In this document: positions 25,143-33,225 of the stretch, one piece after another
How the letters are laid out: each line of letters opens with the position of its first letter
Numbering within the stretch: the stretch's first letter is position 1
DNA from: Enterococcus mundtii
GTDB taxonomy: Bacteria > Bacillota > Bacilli > Lactobacillales > Enterococcaceae
Length of the DNA: 64,000 nt
NCBI RefSeq assembly: GCF_002947535.1
Contig: NZ_PUAP01000010.1
Coordinates: 52,761 to 116,760, forward strand
Direction of reading: 5' to 3'
Program-made: the position numbers and the translations under genes
Notes under the pieces: model-generated
The model's database searches: none
The model's input: the letters and a program-made list of their open reading frames with translations, nothing else
What the model was told of the DNA's origin: nothing

Positions 25143-27421
25143 TGGTTTATAAAACAAATGAATCGATCATTGTGATTCAAGCAGAAGCCACTAGTCCAAA
25201 CAGGACGAATGTTGTTTTTTGGTCGCATGATCGAGGAACAGCTAAGCTTCGAATGAAGTTAGTTCGGAAAAACGGCATCCCTCAAAGTCTGCCAGAAGGA
25301 ACAACCGTTCCAATTCGATTGATGTTCCGTTCTGCAACAGCAGAAGGTGGTTATGGTAAACATGACTATCTAGCTACGGTAGAAGATCCTGTGAATGGGA
25401 TTGTGTCTATCGTATTAGAAGATAATATTTTAGGATATGTTGGAAAAGTAGAAGGTAGCGTATATATTGATTTTCCAAACGACCGCTCGTTAGATACAGC
25501 TGGTCGTTTTACTTTTGACATCAAACGCAGTCCAATCGATGATAGTACGCCAGAACTAGAAGATTATTATTTCAATGGTTTCAGTCAGACCATTGACAAA
25601 ATCGAGAAAATTCTAGCTGATGGAAAGCTAGAGATTGAACAGAAAATTGCGGAATCCGAAACGCAGATTGACGGGAAACTGAAAGAAACAAACAACAAAA
25701 TCACGAAAGCCAATCAAGATGTCGCAACTCTCAATACTAATATTGATAAAGCAAATGATCGTATTGATCAAACCAATCAGCAAATCGGCGATCTCGGCAA
25801 GCTGAAGAAGATGTACTCCAACAGCATCGACTTCGGGGACTATGATTATTCGGGGAATCCAAATTTGTTGCCAGTAATAGATTATTCTCAGCTAAGTAGA
25901 ACAAATTCCAGTATCCAACCGCCGCCAGCATACGTCAAAGACCATGGAACTTATTTTGAAGTTGATATGAGTGATCCATCTGCATCTGGTGTTGATAGGC
26001 ATGTATTTATACCACTTATTACGCGTTTGCAAAAAGGAAAAACATATACAATTAGTGCCAATATCATGATTAGTGATGGAATGATTATAGGTAAATGCCC
26101 ACTGTACTATTCAGTATATAGAAGTCAACCTAAACCAGAGACAATCAACCCAGTTGTGTTATACCCAACTAATAGTAATAATAATTTTGTGCGTGTAAGT
26201 AAAACATTTACTATACCATCTGATTTAACTGATGGTGATTTTGCACCATTTTTACAATGGTATTTTCCATCAGATGCTGTAGGTAAATATTATGTAGGGT
26301 ACGATATTAAAATTGAAGAAGGTTCAAAAGCAACACCGTACCAGCCCAACTTACTAAATGACCCTTACTGGTTGGGTAAAGCTCCTTTGGGTGAGAATAT
26401 TGCTGACCCTATAAAAATATTTCCTATTAAAACTAGTTCATATAGTATATATCTAGGTAAAAATACTGAAAAGTATCAATTGAATCAAACATATACAATT
26501 ACCATGAAGGCAACTAAACCAGCTACACAACAATTCGGTGTTTTCTTGTTAGGTGGTGCAATGGGTGTTGGTAATATGAAACCTGTAGAAGGTTTAACTG
26601 ACGTATGGGAACTCACATTTAAAGTAACACAAGTCCACATTGATGCTGGCATAACTGATGTATTAAGCCTATATCAACTTCCCAACACTAGTGTTGGTGC
26701 AGTTACCATAGATTGGATAAAACTAGAAAAAGGCGCCACCCGAACTCCCAATATTAGTCAGTTTAAATACTTCGGCGAAGGCTTGAAAGACAGTAACAAT
26801 CCGAACGACTACAGCTGGGACATCACGCCTGAATATACTGAAAAAGGCTTGAATGATTCTGTGAGCTTAACCGAACCACAATCTGTAGATGGAACTAAGA
26901 ACTTTTTAGAAACCCCTCTAGTTAATGGGAAAAATGTACTGGTAGAAGAAAAGCCGTTGCCTTATGAAGCGTGGCATTCAACAGGAACTGAACAAACTGG
27001 TATTTCTAATAAAGCTCGGTTAATTATTGGACCAGTAGCAACCACCATTGGAGCAAAATTGAATCGATCCATGAAAGAGAATCCGTTGACTTGGAATTCT
27101 GGAAATTGGCAAGCAACAGCTAATCGAGACTGTACATTGTTGGTAGAAGGGCTAGTTAGATATCAGTTTGGCGGATCAACAGCTGGCCAGTATGGTTATA
27201 TTACTTTTTATAAAGACGATGCTCAAACTAGTTCTATTGGTTTCGCAGGTGGTGTTGGTATAAATGGAACTGCATTGCAATGGAAGCAAGGGCTTCACTT
27301 TAGTAGAATTTTCGCGTTGAAAAAAGGAGAGTACTTCAATATCACTTTTGAAACTCAGGATGGTAAGAAGTTAGATTTTTCTCAAATAAACACGCTGCAC
27401 ATTATGGAAATAGAATCTTAG
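25142..27421 (+). CDS. BppU-type upper baseplate / receptor-binding protein
   Basis: This is a 759-residue protein. Residues 1-140 are the BppU N-terminal domain (TSPNRTNVVFWSHDRGTAKL, IRLMFRSATAEGGYGKHDY, DFPNDRSLDTAGRFTFDIKR). Residues about 150-225 are a coiled coil. Residues 240-570 hold two carbohydrate-binding-like jelly-roll segments (AYVKDHGTYFEVDMSDPS; PIKIFPIKTSSYSIYLGKN), each ending in a G-A/S-x-T-x-P motif. The last 130 residues form another beta-rich domain. It likely bridges Dit and the receptor. It overlaps its upstream gene by one base. Confidence 0.88.
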   Translation: MVYKTNESIIVIQAEATSPNRTNVVFWSHDRGTAKLRMKLVRKNGIPQSLPEGTTVPIRLMFRSATAEGGYGKHDYLATVEDPVNGIVSIVLEDNILGYVGKVEGSVYIDFPNDRSLDTAGRFTFDIKRSPIDDSTPELEDYYFNGFSQTIDKIEKILADGKLEIEQKIAESETQIDGKLKETNNKITKANQDVATLNTNIDKANDRIDQTNQQIGDLGKLKKMYSNSIDFGDYDYSGNPNLLPVIDYSQLSRTNSSIQPPPAYVKDHGTYFEVDMSDPSASGVDRHVFIPLITRLQKGKTYTISANIMISDGMIIGKCPLYYSVYRSQPKPETINPVVLYPTNSNNNFVRVSKTFTIPSDLTDGDFAPFLQWYFPSDAVGKYYVGYDIKIEEGSKATPYQPNLLNDPYWLGKAPLGENIADPIKIFPIKTSSYSIYLGKNTEKYQLNQTYTITMKATKPATQQFGVFLLGGAMGVGNMKPVEGLTDVWELTFKVTQVHIDAGITDVLSLYQLPNTSVGAVTIDWIKLEKGATRTPNISQFKYFGEGLKDSNNPNDYSWDITPEYTEKGLNDSVSLTEPQSVDGTKNFLETPLVNGKNVLVEEKPLPYEAWHSTGTEQTGISNKARLIIGPVATTIGAKLNRSMKENPLTWNSGNWQATANRDCTLLVEGLVRYQFGGSTAGQYGYITFYKDDAQTSSIGFAGGVGINGTALQWKQGLHFSRIFALKKGEYFNITFETQDGKKLDFSQINTLHIMEIES

Positions 27422-27439
27422 ATTAAAGGAGTGAAACGA

Positions 27440-27886
27440 ATGAAAAACATTTGGAAATACGGACGTACTGGTGGAGAGTACGCAGGAAAAGTATTGGACG
27501 ACATGCTTGTGTCCGTTCCCTACACGGATCAGCCACCGCTTGAAGGGATTCGTGCTGATGGCGAACCGCTAACGATTGCTGATCAGATGTTTGATCCTAA
27601 ACTGAACCAATGGATTGTTTTAGCGAACGCACTAGATCACAACGATTTAAACAATCTCAAAGCGATGTATGAGTCGTTAGAAAATGAAAACGACAACCTA
27701 AAACAGCTAAATGCCGAGCTCATGCTAAACGATGTAGCAATTAAACAGGAAAATACTGCATTGAAAGAAAAAGCGGATAGTTTAGCACAAATCAATTCAA
27801 AAACGATGCTTGCTTCGTTCCAAAATAGCAAAGACATTTCAGAAATTAAAGAGCAACTAAATCCAGCTTCAAAGGGAGGTGAGTAG
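27440..27886 (+). CDS. Hypothetical baseplate-region protein
   Basis: ATG 27440 is 8 bp after AAGGAG. A GTG at 27431 overlaps that site. The 148-residue product has a short folded N-terminus (YGRTGGEYAGKVLDDML) and a long coiled coil (YESLENENDNLKQLNAELM). Similar proteins precede XkdX in many phages, often as baseplate or fibre accessory parts. No family is assigned. Confidence 0.75.
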   Translation: MKNIWKYGRTGGEYAGKVLDDMLVSVPYTDQPPLEGIRADGEPLTIADQMFDPKLNQWIVLANALDHNDLNNLKAMYESLENENDNLKQLNAELMLNDVAIKQENTALKEKADSLAQINSKTMLASFQNSKDISEIKEQLNPASKGGE

Positions 27887-27887
27887 T

Positions 27888-28025
27888 ATGTTTAGTTTTA
27901 GCGATGTGAAAATGATGTATGATTGGGGCTGTTTTACTGACGATCAAGTTCGACTATTCGTTCCACTATGCATTACAGACGAAGAAGCAGATAAAATCAT
28001 TAGCAAAGAAGAGAGCGCATCTTAA
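27888..28025 (+). CDS. XkdX-family small phage protein
   Basis: This 45-residue ORF starts at ATG 27888 with GGGAGGTGAG upstream. MFSFSDVKMMYDWGCFTDDQ, then VRLFVPLCITDEEADKI, is the XkdX pattern (tryptophan-glycine near residue 14 and the ITxEEA motif). These short proteins lie between baseplate and lysis genes in Firmicute phages. Role unknown. Confidence 0.88.
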   Translation: MFSFSDVKMMYDWGCFTDDQVRLFVPLCITDEEADKIISKEESAS

Positions 28026-28062
28026 TTGATGTGCTTTTTATTTTGATTCAAGGAGTTGTCAC

Positions 28063-28356
28063 ATGATTAATTTAGGAGAATGGGGAACAATCGCAGGATC
28101 AATCACTGCGATTGTTTCTTTGATTTTATTAGTAATAAGACCAGTCACTGCATCTTTCTCGAAGATTACTGAAACTCTTTCAAAAGTAAGTCACAATTTA
28201 GATTTGCTGACTAAAGATTTAGAATCGAGCAAATCAGATCGATTGATGATTCATGAAGAACTAAAGAAACACGATGAAAGATTAGATGCACATACAGAAA
28301 AATTGGTGGAACACACACAACAAATTAAAACTTTATTTAGAGAAAGATCTCGGTAA
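28063..28356 (+). CDS. Holin-associated membrane protein with coiled coil (XhlA-like)
   Basis: This is a 97-residue protein with AAGGAG upstream. One N-terminal membrane segment (WGTIAGSITAIVSLILLVI) is followed by a long charged helix with heptads (KHDERLDAHTEKLVEHTQQI). XhlA-type proteins help the holin and endolysin. The order coiled-coil protein, holin, endolysin supports this role. Confidence 0.75.
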   Translation: MINLGEWGTIAGSITAIVSLILLVIRPVTASFSKITETLSKVSHNLDLLTKDLESSKSDRLMIHEELKKHDERLDAHTEKLVEHTQQIKTLFRERSR

Positions 28357-28378
28357 AAAAGAAAGGAGTTAAGAAGAA

Positions 28379-28576
28379 ATGATTTTACCCGATAAGTATT
28401 ATCAAGTTATTAAATGGACAGTTTTAACAGTATTGCCAGCTGCATCTGTGTTAGTTGCAACACTAGGCAAAGCATATGGATGGAATGGAACAGATATGAC
28501 AGTTCTGACTATCAATGCAGTAGCGACGTTTTTAGGTGTTATCACTGGTGTGTCGGCTTATAACTTAAAAAAATAG
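28379..28576 (+). CDS. Phage holin (Dp-1 family-like)
   Basis: This is a 65-residue protein. MILPDKYYQVIKWTVLTVLP, then AASVLVATLGKAYGW and VLTINAVATFLGVITGVS with a basic end (AYNLKK), matches the Dp-1-type holin (PF16938) with two membrane segments. It forms membrane lesions at the end of the lytic cycle and lies 10 bp before the endolysin. Confidence 0.88.
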   Translation: MILPDKYYQVIKWTVLTVLPAASVLVATLGKAYGWNGTDMTVLTINAVATFLGVITGVSAYNLKK

Positions 28577-28586
28577 GAGGAAAAAA

Positions 28587-29861
28587 ATGAAGAAGAAAAT
28601 AGTATTGTCATTGAGCCTTTTAATGGCTCTTTTTTTATTGCCAATTAATGGATTTGCTGCAAAAAATGATCAGGGTGTGGATTGGTCGATTTATCAAGGG
28701 GAGAACGGAAGATTTGGGTACGCTCATGATAAATTTGCTATTGCACAAATTGGTGGTTATAACGGAGCTGGTTTATATGACCAATGGACCTACTCCACGC
28801 AAGTTGCTTCTGCAATTGCTCAAGGTAAACGAGCGCATACCTACATTTGGTGGGATGTGTGGGGGTCTCAAGCGATTGCTAAACAAACGATGGATTATTT
28901 CTTGCCAAAGATTCAAACGCCTAAAGGTTCAATTGTAGCGATTGATTTCGAGGGTGGGGCATCTTCTAATAAGCAAGCTAATACGGATGCCATTCTTTAT
29001 GGTATGCGGCGAATTAAAGCAGCAGGCTATACTCCAATGCTTTATTCAGGAAAGCCGTTTTTATTAGCTAATGCTTATTATCAGCAAGTAATCAAAGAGT
29101 TTCCAGATTCGCTATGGATCTCTGCTTATCCTGATTATAATGTAACGCCAACTCCTAACTGGAATATTTTTCCATCGCTGGACGGTATCGGTATCTATCA
29201 ATTTACCTCAACTTATATTGCTGGTGGATTAGATGGTAATATCGATTTAACTGGCATTACAGACAATGGTTATACAGGTTCAGATAAACCAGCAACAGAT
29301 ACTCCAGCAACGGATGCAGGGGAAGAAGCTAATGATACGCCAAAATCAGAAATTAAAGTGGGCGACACTGTGAAAGTGAATTTTTCAGCGAAAAACTGGG
29401 CAACTGGAGAAGCAATCCCACAATGGGTAAAAGGAGAAAGCTACAAGGTTCAACAGATAAATGGCAACAAAGTTTTACTTGCAAATATTTTATCTTGGAT
29501 TGAAAAATCAAATGTAGAAATCTTGCCAGATTCTACAACTGTTCCAGACAAACCATCAGCTGCTATCCAAACCCATATCGTCCAATATGGAGAAACACTA
29601 TCTTCGATTGCTGCAAAATACGGAACAACGTATCAAGCACTTGCTTCGTTAAATGGACTAAGCAATCCGAATATGATCTATGCTGGACAAGTTCTAAAAG
29701 TGAGCGGAATAGCAAATGTTACTAGAACATACACTGTTCGATCAGGCGATAATTTATCATCAATCGCATCTAAGTTAGGCGCAACGTATCAAGCGTTGGC
29801 ACAGCGCAATGGATTATCAAATCCTAACTTGATTTATCCAGGTCAAGTACTATCATATTAA
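28587..29861 (+). CDS. Endolysin: GH25 muramidase with two LysM domains
   Basis: This is a 424-residue wall hydrolase. Residues 1-25 look like a signal peptide (KKKIVLSLSLLMALFLLPIN, then GFAAKN), so export may be Sec-dependent. Residues about 27-225 are glycoside hydrolase 25 (GVDWSIYQG, IVAIDFEGG with the D-x-E catalytic pair). Residues about 255-310 resemble an SH3b/barrel linker (KVGDTVKVNFSAKNWATGE). Two LysM repeats follow (HIVQYGETLSSIAAKYGTTY; YTVRSGDNLSSIASKLGATY). A hairpin GCCCCTC-GTT-GAGGGGC lies 6 bp after the stop. Confidence 0.95.
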   Translation: MKKKIVLSLSLLMALFLLPINGFAAKNDQGVDWSIYQGENGRFGYAHDKFAIAQIGGYNGAGLYDQWTYSTQVASAIAQGKRAHTYIWWDVWGSQAIAKQTMDYFLPKIQTPKGSIVAIDFEGGASSNKQANTDAILYGMRRIKAAGYTPMLYSGKPFLLANAYYQQVIKEFPDSLWISAYPDYNVTPTPNWNIFPSLDGIGIYQFTSTYIAGGLDGNIDLTGITDNGYTGSDKPATDTPATDAGEEANDTPKSEIKVGDTVKVNFSAKNWATGEAIPQWVKGESYKVQQINGNKVLLANILSWIEKSNVEILPDSTTVPDKPSAAIQTHIVQYGETLSSIAAKYGTTYQALASLNGLSNPNMIYAGQVLKVSGIANVTRTYTVRSGDNLSSIASKLGATYQALAQRNGLSNPNLIYPGQVLSY

Positions 29862-29866
29862 AAATA

Positions 29867-29883
29867 GCCCCTCGTTGAGGGGC
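29867..29883 (+). terminator. Hairpin after the endolysin gene
   Basis: GCCCCTC pairs with GAGGGGC over GTT, a very stable 7-bp hairpin without a T tract. It may be a weak terminator or a 3' mRNA stabiliser of the late transcript. Confidence 0.55.
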
Positions 29884-29987
29884 AGTACATATAATTAGGC
29901 TACATCTGCAATTTTAGTTATTGTTATAAAGACGGCTAAGATGTAAAATTAACATATATTTATAACAAATGATCGGAGAAGCGGCTG

Positions 29988-30680
29988 TTGGAAGAATTAC
30001 ATTTATTTTTTGATGATTCAGGCGTCTTGCATAGGAATGCACCTAATAGATTTTTTGTCTACGCTGGATACGCATTCATTGGCAAGGATAATAAAGAAAT
30101 TGCAAAAAGAAAATATAAAAAAGTGGTTCAACGAATTCAAACCAAACGAGGTAACAGAGAAAAATTAAAAGCTTGTTATTTAGATAAAAGTGAAAAATAC
30201 GAATTATACAGGGTTTTAAAAAACGAACATAGTATGGGATTAACAGTTGATATCAAAAGGGTACAGCCAAATATTTTAGATCATAAAAAATCAATACACA
30301 GATATAAAGATTATGTATTAAAAAGACTGGTCAAAGAAAAAATTAAGTTGCTGATAAATAGAGGATTATTGAATCCAGAGGACGATTTAAAGCTATGTAT
30401 CTGTGTGGATGAGCAAGCCACTGCAAGTAATGGCTATTATAATTTTGAGGAATCAGTATATGAAGAACTAAAAAATGGTGTTCATAATTTTAATTATGGT
30501 GTATTTTATGAACCTATTTGGAAAGGTAAGTTAGAAATAAATGTGTCTTATTGCGATTCTAAACATAATTATTTGATACAAGCTAGTGATATATTGGCAA
30601 ACAGATTATGGGCATCGTTCAAGATTGATAACAGAGAAATGAGAAATATACCGGAACATTCTTGTATGAGGTTGCCTTAA
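29988..30680 (+). CDS. DUF3800 domain protein
   Basis: This 230-residue protein starts at TTG 29988 behind GGAGAAG. The N-terminal LHLFFDDSGVLHRNAPNRFF, then FVYAGYAFIG, and late YCDSKHNYLIQASDILANRL match DUF3800, an RNase H-like fold with conserved acidic residues (DDSG, D near CVDEQA, D in ASDIL). DUF3800 genes are frequent at the ends of prophages and in defence-associated regions. No activity is established to my knowledge. It is probably a moron gene. Confidence 0.85.
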   Translation: MEELHLFFDDSGVLHRNAPNRFFVYAGYAFIGKDNKEIAKRKYKKVVQRIQTKRGNREKLKACYLDKSEKYELYRVLKNEHSMGLTVDIKRVQPNILDHKKSIHRYKDYVLKRLVKEKIKLLINRGLLNPEDDLKLCICVDEQATASNGYYNFEESVYEELKNGVHNFNYGVFYEPIWKGKLEINVSYCDSKHNYLIQASDILANRLWASFKIDNREMRNIPEHSCMRLP

Positions 30681-30711
30681 AAAATAAGCTAAATTTTTTT
30701 AAGCATAACTA

Positions 30712-30740
30712 TTGCATTTAGCAGATAGTTACTTTATGAT
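30712..30740 (+). promoter_or_regulatory. Sigma-70-type promoter of a predicted sRNA
   Basis: TTGCAT (30712-30717) and TATGAT (30735-30740) are separated by exactly 17 bp. Transcription would begin near 30747. Confidence 0.6.
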
Positions 30741-30746
30741 TAACTT

Positions 30747-30854
30747 ACAGGCGAATTAATTTCGCACTGCCGACACAAGGAGTACGATAATAATTATTAA
30801 GCGTAATGTAAGTACGCCGTCCCTTGTGGGCCACCTCCAAAAGGTGGTTTTTTT
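30747..30854 (+). ncRNA. Predicted small RNA of about 108 nt at the prophage border
   Basis: The stretch lies between a good promoter (30712-30740) and an intrinsic terminator (CCACCT with AGGTGG, then seven T, 30831-30854). It contains no ATG. CACAAGG at 30774 pairs with CCTTGTG near 30822, and GCGAA with TTCGC near 30761. The RNA is therefore well structured. It could be a phage or host regulatory RNA. I do not recognise a family. Confidence 0.5.
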
Positions 30855-30949
30855 ATTTAATTTTAATCAGTATTGTATTTGTATGTTCGTTCTGCAATTA
30901 ACTCTTCTAAATGCTTAAATATAGTTCTTTATATTAAATCATGTTAGCC

Positions 30950-30978
30950 TTGTGTTACCATTACATTCGTGTTATACT
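30950..30978 (+). promoter_or_regulatory. Promoter of the cold-shock gene
   Basis: TTGTGT (30950-30955) and TATACT (30973-30978) are 17 bp apart. The resulting leader of about 115 nt before the start codon is long, as in cspA-type mRNAs whose 5' UTR senses temperature. Confidence 0.6.
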
Positions 30979-31100
30979 AAACAAGTAATCTAATTTGAAA
31001 CGTAATCTGAGCGATATATTCACAATATAAAAACTCCTTTTACAAAGTAATATTAATTGCAACAAAACACGTATTATATACGTATCAGGAGGAAATATAT

Positions 31101-31298
31101 ATGAATAACGGTACAGTAAAATGGTTTAACTCAGACAAAGGTTTTGGATTTATCACTGGAGAAGATGGAAATGACGTATTTGCACATTTCTCAGCGATCC
31201 AGGGAGAAGGCTTCAAGTCTTTAGATGAAGGCCAAGCAGTTACTTATGATATTGAAGAAGGTCAACGTGGCCCTCAAGCAGTAAATATTGTAAAATAA
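31101..31298 (+). CDS. Cold-shock protein (CspA family)
   Basis: This is a 65-residue single OB-fold protein that binds single-stranded RNA and [18 protein letters not shown] (RNP1) and [10 protein letters not shown] (RNP2) are intact. Length and sequence are normal for the family. AGGAGG lies 9 bp before the ATG. It has its own promoter and a strong terminator, so it is a monocistronic gene at the border between prophage and chromosome. Confidence 0.97.
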   Translation: MNNGTVKWFNSDKGFGFITGEDGNDVFAHFSAIQGEGFKSLDEGQAVTYDIEEGQRGPQAVNIVK

Positions 31299-31310
31299 TG
31301 TTGAACTTTA

Positions 31311-31336
31311 AACACCTCATTTGAGGTGTTTTTTTA
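31311..31336 (+). terminator. Intrinsic terminator of the cold-shock gene
   Basis: AACACCTCA pairs with TGAGGTGTT over two bases and is followed by a T-rich run. Confidence 0.92.
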
Positions 31337-31437
31337 TTTTAAGCTAGATACCGTAATTATTGCTAGCAATTTAGAGTAGTTCGTTACTAATTAAGGAGCA
31401 AATAAAATTATTATAATATAAAAAATTAAGCAAATAA

Positions 31438-31546
31438 TAGACTAAAAAATAACTATGTGAGATAATAAACATAGAAAAAAGCTTCAGATACCTCCTAACC
31501 CTAGAGTCTTTCCCCAAAAGATAAGTATCTGAAGCTTTTTCTTTTT
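31438..31546 (+). ncRNA. Predicted hairpin RNA A with C-rich loop, with promoter
   Basis: TAGACT (31438-31443), 17 bp, then GATAAT (31461-31466) preceded by TGTGA form the promoter. The transcript, about 31473-31546, is one long stem (AAAGCTTCAGATAC with GTATCTGAAGCTTT) around a 33-nt loop holding TTTCCCCAAAA, and ends in T residues. The same design is found at 31984-32085. A C-rich loop could pair with ribosome binding sites. No protein is encoded. Confidence 0.55.
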
Positions 31547-31654
31547 ATGACTTAGAAATAATAGCATAAAATAATATATTCTACAAAGAATAAGTACAAT
31601 CTAGTTTTTTGCTATTAAATATGTAATAATAAAGATGCCACCGCAACGTAAAGA

Positions 31655-31774
31655 ATGAAAAAAATAATTTATCTTTTCTCAGGTCCATTCTTTTTGTTTG
31701 CAGGAGTTGTGGTGGCTTTCCGTACCCTTAGCTCAGTTGGTCAGAGCAAACGGCTCATAACCGTCCGGTCGTAG
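31655..31774 (+). CDS. Small hydrophobic ORF, start codon buried in a stem, overlaps a tRNA
   Basis: This 39-residue ORF begins KKIIYLFSGPFFLFAGVVVA after Met, a single membrane segment with a basic N-terminus. AAAGAATG including its ATG pairs with CATTCTTT at 31686-31693, and GCCACCGCAAC (31637) pairs with GTTGTGGTGGC (31706). The 3' half overlaps the tRNA at 31722. It may be a type I toxin-like peptide or the truncated head of a membrane protein gene. No good ribosome site is visible. Confidence 0.3.
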   Translation: MKKIIYLFSGPFFLFAGVVVAFRTLSSVGQSKRLITVRS

Positions 31775-31795
31775 GTTCGAGTCCTAAAGGGTACC
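31722..31795 (+). tRNA. tRNA with CAT anticodon, tRNA-Ile2-like, slightly degenerate
   Basis: The 74-nt cloverleaf has a 7-bp acceptor (GTACCCT with AGGGTAC), D arm GCTC/GAGC, anticodon loop CTCATAA and T loop TTCGAGT. The body is very close to the tRNA-Ile2 type (lysidine-modified CAT) of Firmicutes rather than elongator Met. Two stem positions are mismatched (A27 with C43; G49 with A65), the discriminator is C rather than A, and CCA is not encoded. It may be a relic or a mobile-element tRNA copy. Confidence 0.75.
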
Positions 31796-31871
31796 TTAAT
31801 GTAGCCATTTGAATCGTTCTGTGTTAGAATTTTTTGAAGAGTATTATACAAGCTGAAGCTTTTCTCCATTG

Positions 31872-31894
31872 CCACTCAAATGAGTGGTTTTTTT
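31872..31894 (+). terminator. Intrinsic terminator downstream of the tRNA
   Basis: CCACTCA pairs with TGAGTGG over AA, followed by seven T residues. Confidence 0.88.
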
Positions 31895-31983
31895 ATGTAA
31901 CCTTTTATGGATTAATGAAAGGATGTTTCACATAGTTATACTTCTGTATATTTGAAAAGTTTTACTTTGACTTTTAAAATAGA

Positions 31984-32085
31984 AAGACATTTGGATTAAA
32001 TTGTGAGATAATAATAAAGAAGAGTTTAAAGCGTTCCCCAAAACCACTCCCCCATAAGTGTGTTAAGCTTTAAACTCTTTTATAT
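31984..32085 (+). ncRNA. Predicted hairpin RNA B with C-rich loop, with promoter
   Basis: AAGACA (31984-31989), 17 bp, then GATAAT (32007-32012) preceded by TGTGA form the promoter, the same TGTGAGATAATAA string as for RNA A. The transcript, about 32019-32085, is a stem AAGAGTTTAAAGC with GCTTTAAACTCTT around a 34-nt loop holding TTCCCCAAAA and ACTCCCCCA. Stem sequences differ from RNA A while promoter and loop motif are kept. Confidence 0.55.
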
Positions 32086-32310
32086 TTGAAGCTATTAAAC
32101 AGCATACCATATAACTGTAAAAAATAATGGGAAAAAGGCTTACAATTGGAGTGGTAGTTAATTAGTGACTTATTTTTGATTTTATAGCACTGATACTATA
32201 AAATATAGATATCATCATATTACACAATCTTAATACTAACTTAAAAAACATCTCCTTTCATAAGTATGGTGATAAAATCCGTTCCGGGCTACCTTTTTAG
32301 GTAGCCTACT

Positions 32311-32730
32311 TTAATCTTTATACCTTTCTGGATCAATAAAAGTATACTTTATATAGCCATAACGCCGATGATCGCTCCGTGCGTCCGGAACGTCAGTCAC
32401 GATATCAAACAAAAAATACACATCTTTCTTCATTCTAGTTTTCGCAGCAGGAATTTTAAAGTAGTTTTTATTAGAATAGTAGAGATTGATTAATAAGCTT
32501 TCTTCGATTGCTAAAAAGAAAACTTCTGAATCCCATACTTTATAAAAATCTTTGATAAATCTATTCGAAGGATCAAATTTAAACCATAATTGTGTCTTTC
32601 CTTCTATTAAAATATCTTGGTTATACGCATCTTCTTTGAAATTTAAGGTAATTGATATGTATCCCGACCAAATATTAGGGTTGTTAGAAATTAAAGACCC
32701 TAGTCCTAGTGATAATAAAATACCAGATAA
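32311..32730 (-). pseudogene. Headless ORF remnant (5' end lost)
   Basis: On the minus strand a frame of 139 codons is open down to a TAA at 32311, with credible coding sequence (GKTQLWFKFDPSNRFIKDFY, SEVFFLAIEESLLINLYYSN, RRYGYIKYTFIDPERYKD). No ATG, GTG or TTG occurs in its first 95 or so codons. It therefore looks like a truncated gene left at the edge of an integration. I do not recognise the family. The remaining 31.9-33.2 kb holds no clear intact gene. Confidence 0.5.
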
Positions 32731-32848
32731 TTATACAGCGCAACAGTATATTGAAGATATTTACAATGTTAGATCTGAAATACAAAGAGTTCTAGATAGA
32801 ATTGAAAATGAAATTGGTAAGATAATGATGGAAATGGAAAGATCGTGA
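32657..32848 (+). CDS. Possible small acidic helical protein, or gene fragment
   Basis: ATG 32657 has AAGGT about 7 bp upstream and gives 63 residues, ending in a charged helix (YIEDIYNVRSEIQRVLDRIE). A longer frame from 32552 runs antisense to a better-looking ORF remnant. Given the remnant-rich surroundings this may be a fragment. No family recognised. Confidence 0.35.
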   Translation: MYPDQILGLLEIKDPSPSDNKIPDNYTAQQYIEDIYNVRSEIQRVLDRIENEIGKIMMEMERS

Positions 32849-33123
32849 TAAAGTTTTTGTTACTATTTTTAATAATGCAGCAAAAAAATATTGCCACCAT
32901 TTTGCCACCGATGACTGAGGTTTTCTAAGGTGTTTTGAAATGACCTAAAGATAGAAGAGATTATTTAGTTCCTTTATAACCTTTAATACTAGAAGCTTAG
33001 AGACTATCTTAGATTAATAGAGAATAGTACAGTTAGATTATTGCGAAAAGAAGCCTTCATGGCGGTTCTGAAAATGGATGAGGATGAACCGAAGAAATAG
33101 GGGATTTAAATTGATTTTAGAGG

Positions 33124-33151
33124 AAAGCATCTCGCAGGAGATGCTTTTTTT
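33124..33151 (+). terminator. Bidirectional terminator
   Basis: AAAGCATCTC pairs with GAGATGCTTT over GCAG and is followed by T residues on the plus strand. On the minus strand it follows the histidine kinase gene by 75 bp and may end that operon too. Confidence 0.75.
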
Positions 33152-33225
33152 ATCGTCAAAAATTCAAGTGGAAAATAAATTAAGTGAAATTATAACTACT
33201 GATTAAATGAGCGGTTATGATACTT

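Noticed and set aside
28648..28938. 96-codon ORF inside the endolysin gene
   Set aside because: Out-of-frame shadow of a clear GH25 domain, with no ribosome site.
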